In this document: piece after piece, positions 59,638 to 64,000 of the stretch
How the letters are laid out: each line of letters starts with the position of its first letter
Numbering within the stretch: the first letter of the stretch is position 1
Source of the DNA: Lactifluus volemus
Taxonomy: Eukaryota > Basidiomycota > Agaricomycetes > Russulales > Russulaceae
Assembly (NCBI GenBank): GCA_022376515.1
Contig: WTXI01000083.1
Coordinates: 81,079-145,078, forward strand
Direction: 5' to 3'
DNA: 64,000 nucleotides
Notes under the pieces: generated by a model
Databases searched by the model: none
Seen by the model: the letters and a program-made list of their open reading frames with translations, nothing else
Told to the model about the DNA's origin: nothing
Program-made: the position numbers and the translations under genes

Positions 59638-62254
59638 TTGCAAATAATCCAGTCACATGTGCTAGGTTCTTTCATTTCATGGTCAATTTGTTTTATAGAA
59701 CACATATTAGGCTTTGGTAAGAAAAGAAATGGTCTTTATGGTAATGCGTCTGCCTTCTACGGTACCATAGAGCAACAAGGCAGGTTGTCTCTACATTTAC
59801 ATATGCTTATATGGATACGTGGAACTCTGTCCCCTGATGAAATGTGTCAACAAATTCTTGATCCATTGTCCAAGTTCAAAGAGCGGCTGATAGCATATCT
59901 AGAAGGTGCACATGCTGGTGATTTCATATCTGCTAATATGAGTGAGGTGGATGCTGAAATGCGACACTCGTTGACATTAAACATTACCTCGATCCTACTG
60001 AAACATTGCCTGAAGCACCACCACTGCTTTGCTTGAACATTAATTGTGGTAATTGTGACAAATGCATTGATTTGCGTTCTTGGTGGTCATGATTCCATTC
60101 AGTGGTGAATGCATTGTTATTTAGATCAAATGTACACAAATGTTCGAGTACTAGGAATAAAGATGGTTCTCAGAATAAGGGACGTGCATTCAAGGGCTGT
60201 CTTGATAACATTCATGGAAAGTGTAAGCGAGATTTCCACACTCTACATATGTTTGTTCTGATATCGACCCAGTAACCGGCAGTATATTCCTAAAGAAGTC
60301 AGAGCAATGGCTAAACATGTCTCTTATATAGTCACATATCTCTTTAGGTGTAATACAGATGTTACCAGCCTCCGATCAGGTACTGCAATAAATCTGTGCT
60401 GTTGTATGTTACAAATTATGTGACAAAGGCTCCTTTGAAACATATGTGTATTTGACACACGATACGGTCTATATTTGAAAGAAATCCTGATGTAGTAAAT
60501 GGTAGTGATTCTAGTATAGAAAAGGCTCGGAAGTTGTTGACAAAGATAGTGAACTCACTCAGTGCAAAGATGGAAATGGGTAGTCCAATGATATGTATGT
60601 ATCTGTTGGGAATCCAGACCATTACAAAAGCCATAAGTTTCGTGTATTTTATTGGACATCTTTCATTAACGCCACTAGGAAGCCTTGGTTGTTACAAGAA
60701 TCATCTGGACACAGTGAAAATATGGAAGTTGTGTCTATGGGTTCTAATGTGGAAGATATACTGGGATCAGTCATGAACACTAATTCTGTTAAATCTCAGT
60801 TGTCAAAGGGAACAGGTTGCAATCTTCAAATGCAAAGACAAAATCATCAGTCTTTCAGTAGTTGATGACTATGTATACAGGTCTGAGGCTCTTGGTGATA
60901 TGACTTTGTATGATTGGATTGCAAGATGCAAACAAATAAAGTTGCCAAAAAGGGCATGTACCCAATACCATGAAAACGGAAGGAATGGAAGCTTCCAGTC
61001 CTCCTGATCATGAGTGTCAATCCTCATGCCCTGATATAGGTGTTGAGATTAAGTGTTCGAAGATGTATCCATTCCTTCCCAAACATCCACTCACGAATAC
61101 TCATGGTACTAGATGTTGTCTTGTTGATAAAGAGAAAATTCCTAACTTTGCTGGACCAACTCTCCTAGATATGATCAAGGTAACCACGAAATTTATTGTA
61201 GTACCATGATGACATTGTTTAAACCTTGGTGATCAGGATTAGATTTGAAAACATGGAGCAATCGTGGGACAATGCGTTTAGCACTTACTCGTTCGCTGAC
61301 AGGCATAGAGAGATTATGAAAAATGAACATAAGATACGAGTGTCTTGATGCAAGAGATGACTTCCATGCACAATTAAGTAAGGAAGAGTTTGGTGTCAGT
61401 TCATGGGAGGAAGAATATGTTAAAGGAATATGAGATATGAACGAAAATATAGCAGGGGTTACCAAAGCCAATATATGTGATGATAATATGCTTGGAAAAG
61501 ACCTTGGTAATCTGTCAGATGTATTGGGTAAACGGGAACAGGGTCGGTGCATACTCATATCTGAAATGAGGTCGACACTTTGAGATCTTGGATGGATGGC
61601 ACATATCCCTGGTTCAATGGCTTTCATTATAAATTGCAATCGCACTCCTCCTGAAATTAAGCAGAACAGTGCGGGTGGAAAAGGGTTGTTGCGGAAAAAC
61701 ATGCTGAGGTTATCAATGTTTGTTCATGAAACATGCCGCAACTTCAAATGCTTTCTCTACGGCCTGTGTAGTGAATTACAGTTTATACCTAATGAAGTGC
61801 ATATTGTTAACAAATCTTATTTATCTCGTGCGTACGAATCAAGAGAATGGTTGTCATACGATTGAAGAAATAAAGACATCCTTCAAATTGAATACAGAAC
61901 AGGGTCGTGTATTTCGTATCGTCGTTAATCATTCCTGTGGACCCAAATTTGGACAATTAAAGATGTACATCGTGGAATAGCAGGTACTGGAAAATCACAG
62001 GTACTTCGTGCTATCTCAGAATTCTTTTCACGAAGAAATGAGTTGTATCGCCTTCTTATATTGGCCCCAACCAGAAGTGCCACTGCTTTATTGAGAGGTT
62101 CTACTTATCATTCTGTACTCAGTATCAGCTCTGATGGCAACCAGTCATCCAACGTATAGCTCTTGTAGATAAAAACTAGATTAGTAGGTGTTCAATATAT
62201 TTTCTTGGATGAAGTTTCTATGTTGTGTAGAGACATCAGCAAAATGTCCAAGCA
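59638..62254 (+). pseudogene. decayed Helitron Rep/helicase
   Basis: Pieces in several frames, in order: FGKKRNGLYGNASAFYGT and RLSLHLHMLIW (the HUH-type histidine motif of the rolling-circle Rep domain, near 59790), ILDPLSKFKERLIAYLEGAH, KIVNSLSAKMEMGSPM, NPDHYKSHKFRVFYW, GDMTLYDWIARCKQIKLP, then the helicase part with GIAGTGKSQVLRAI (Walker A, about 61975-62020), ILAPTRSATALLRG and FLDEVSMLC (Walker B, about 62205). Many stops and shifts. The 5' part is lost at the hAT-like segment and the 3' part at the AT-rich insert. Helitrons move by rolling-circle replication. Confidence 0.85.
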
Positions 62255-62529
62255 GCTTATTTCTACTTAAAGTTACTTAAAAAGTTTTTTTAAGTACTCC
62301 TAAGTACTTTAAGCACTTTAAGCACTTTAAGTCATTTTAAGACAAGTCGGCCTCCAGGAATTTGCTTATTTTCACTTATTTTCGCTTATTTTCGCTTAAT
62401 TTCGCTTATTTTCTGTTTTTTTATTTACTTAAAATCAGGTCAATTTTGACATTTGAGTGAATTTCAAGCATGTTTAGTTTTCAGCACTTTAAGAACATTT
62501 TAAGCAAAATTTATTTGAGATTAACACTA
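62255..62529. repeat. AT-rich insert with 10 bp tandem repeats
   Basis: Interrupts the Helitron helicase shortly after its Walker B motif. It holds about three copies of CACTTTAAG-type units (62300-62335) and four to five of TTTTCGCTTA-type units (62363-62412). The right edge reads TTAACACTA, again a TAGTGTT-like end. No partner end or target duplication was found. Confidence 0.5.
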
Positions 62530-62569
62530 CAACATTAGTAACTAGGACTAAATACAATCCAGTGGTGGA

Positions 62570-63075
62570 GGCATGGGAGGCACTCTAAACACAGGAGGTG
62601 CTCCAAACGCGGGAGGCGCGGAGGTACGGGAGGCGCGGGAGGCACGGGAGGTGTGGGGGGCGCTCCAAATGCGGGAGGCGCTCCAAACGCGGGGCTGCGC
62701 CTTGATGGGTTGCTGTTGCTGTTGGCGCTTTGGCTGTGATTGCGGCTGAGCATGTACCTGCTGCTAGCGGCGTTCCGGCTGAGTCCGTTGGTCCGGTTGA
62801 GCATCAGATGGGGGAGCAGCGGAAGATGGATAGGCGGGGTGGTCATCTTGACAGACATGAACGTGGTTTTTGCCATGCCGGATAAGGTCTGAAAAAAGGG
62901 GTCAAAGTTAGGGACGTACAAAGAGAAGATAGAAAAAAAGGGAGTTTTAAACGCATCGACGACAGCGACACCGGGTGGCATAGCGAAGGTGAGTATATGC
63001 GGTGCCTGCACGGGAGGCGCGGGAGGCGCGATAAACGCGGGAAACGCGGGAAACGCGGGAGGCGCGGGAAAGCGC
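62570..63075. repeat. GC-rich short repeats (GCGGGAGGC type)
   Basis: Two blocks (about 62575-62700 and 63010-63075) of imperfect 9-12 bp units such as GCGGGAGGCGC and GCGGGAAAC. Minus-strand frames over them give Pro/Ala-rich products without a domain; I do not call a gene. Confidence 0.6.
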
Positions 63076-63179
63076 AGGTGCGGAGGCAGCGGCGGGGAGA
63101 CGGAAGTGGCCCAGGAGGCACAGGAGGTGGGCAGGCGGTGGGGCAGGAGGAGGCGGCGGAGGCGGAGGCGAAAAAAAAA

Positions 63180-63660
63180 GTCAGAACGGTTGGGTTGGGG
63201 CAGACAGCGTGACAACATACCGGGGAGGTGCAGAAGCATCGGCGCAGGCAGCATGAACCGTGGACCGCCCGGCAGTGCCAGTGGGTCCAGGAGGCGTGCG
63301 ATATGGAGGCAAATGCGGTGCAGGCAGCGGAGACGGAAGTGGCCCAGTAGGCCCAGGAGGAGGTGGTGCAGGCGACGACGCAGGAGGAGGCAGCGGAGGC
63401 GGAAGAAGAAAAAAAAGAAAGTCAGAACACTTTGGGTTGGGGCAGACAGCGTGACAACATACCGGGAGGTGCAGAAGGTGTCAGCGCAGGCAGCATGACG
63501 CCGTGGACCGCCTGGCAGTGCCAGTGGGTCCAGGAGGCGCGCGATGTGGTCGTGGCGAAAGCGGTAGAGGTGGCGCAGGCGCAGGCGCAGGAGGCCGTTG
63601 GGAAGGTATTTGGCATAGCACGGTCGTAGCACATAGGATCCAAAGAGTGAGGAAGACAGT
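63180..63660. repeat. tandem duplication, 241 bp period
   Basis: GGGTTGGGGCAGACAGCG and about 120 bp after it occur at 63190 and again at 63431, with few changes. Each copy is preceded by a purine/A-rich tract (AAAAAAAAAG). The rest is GC-rich with no supported gene up to the window end. Confidence 0.65.
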
Positions 63661-64000
63661 AGGACGCAGCAGAGGCAGAGGCAGAGGAGGAGAGGGGCGG
63701 AGGTGGGCAACAGTGGGACGCGTTGGGGCGGGGGAAGTCAAAAAAAAAGAAGCGGTGGCAAGAATGCAGGGACGCTGAGACGTGACGGGGCAAGACGGCG
63801 AGCGGTGGTGGCGACAGCAGAGGCCGTGACATGGAGTCAGCGACAGAGGGGACAGAGGGAGGATAGGCGCAGACAACGAGAGGCCGAAAATGATGAGGCA
63901 AACGAAAATCAACATCAAGCAACAAGAGTAAACAACCGATGCAGGTGCACCGGAACGACTTAGCCAAAATTTCGTGACTTTGGCAAAAAACTTCGCGACT

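Noticed and set aside
62535..63710. 391-codon minus-strand frame in GC-rich repeats
   Set aside because: Its Pro/Leu/Arg-rich product comes from tandem repeats (two 241 bp copies); no domain or splice pattern.

Overview
The window looks like nuclear DNA of a filamentous basidiomycete, most likely an agaricomycete of the Rhizoctonia/Ceratobasidium kind. Genes are cut by many 45-75 bp GT-AG introns, the housekeeping proteins are fungal orthologues (CFT1, SEC31, GPN2, RecQ), and the repeats are typical of such genomes: chromodomain Ty3/gypsy elements, copia gag, hAT elements, Helitron, and DUF6589 and DUF6698 families. The genus is inference; no ribosomal or mitochondrial marker is present. | Layout: 1-29.3 kb is mostly a gene island. 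It holds a disordered protein of unknown function (minus), CFT1 (plus), a repeat pocket at 9.6-13.8 kb (fold-back repeat, PIF/Harbinger-like MITE, gag-only copia gene), a RecQ helicase (minus), SEC31 (minus), a UbiA-family membrane transferase (plus), a 2.1 kb gap, GPN2 (minus) and an Arb1-like protein (minus). From 29.3 to 36.4 kb no large gene can be supported; it holds a possible small secreted peptide, a TA-flanked MITE and a 108 bp poly(A) insertion. | From 36.4 to 50.2 kb lies nested retrotransposon DNA. A minus-strand chromodomain gypsy element with two LTRs (36435-44822) abuts a 5'-truncated plus-strand gypsy element (44823-49317), whose RNase H region is split by an 845 bp hAT-type element with a perfect 8 bp target duplication. 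A third LTR of the first family follows. | From 50.2 to 57.7 kb is the most interesting part. A DUF6698-type gene on the minus strand is split by a 5.4 kb element (51229-56667). That element has about 130 bp terminal inverted repeats, a 7 bp direct repeat GCCATGT at its edges, and two tail-to-tail genes: a DUF6589 protein (plus) and a RecQ-like helicase (minus). This is a candidate DNA transposon family in which DUF6589 would be the transposase and the helicase a partner. This copy is broken in several places. | From 57.7 to 64 kb is repeat wreckage: a hAT-like segment, a decayed Helitron Rep/helicase, an AT-rich insert and GC-rich tandem repeats. | Functionally the intact genes belong to separate core processes: mRNA 3' end formation (CFT1), COPII transport (SEC31), GPN GTPase function (GPN2), DNA repair (RecQ), possibly RNA silencing (Arb1-like) and prenyl or terpene chemistry (UbiA).
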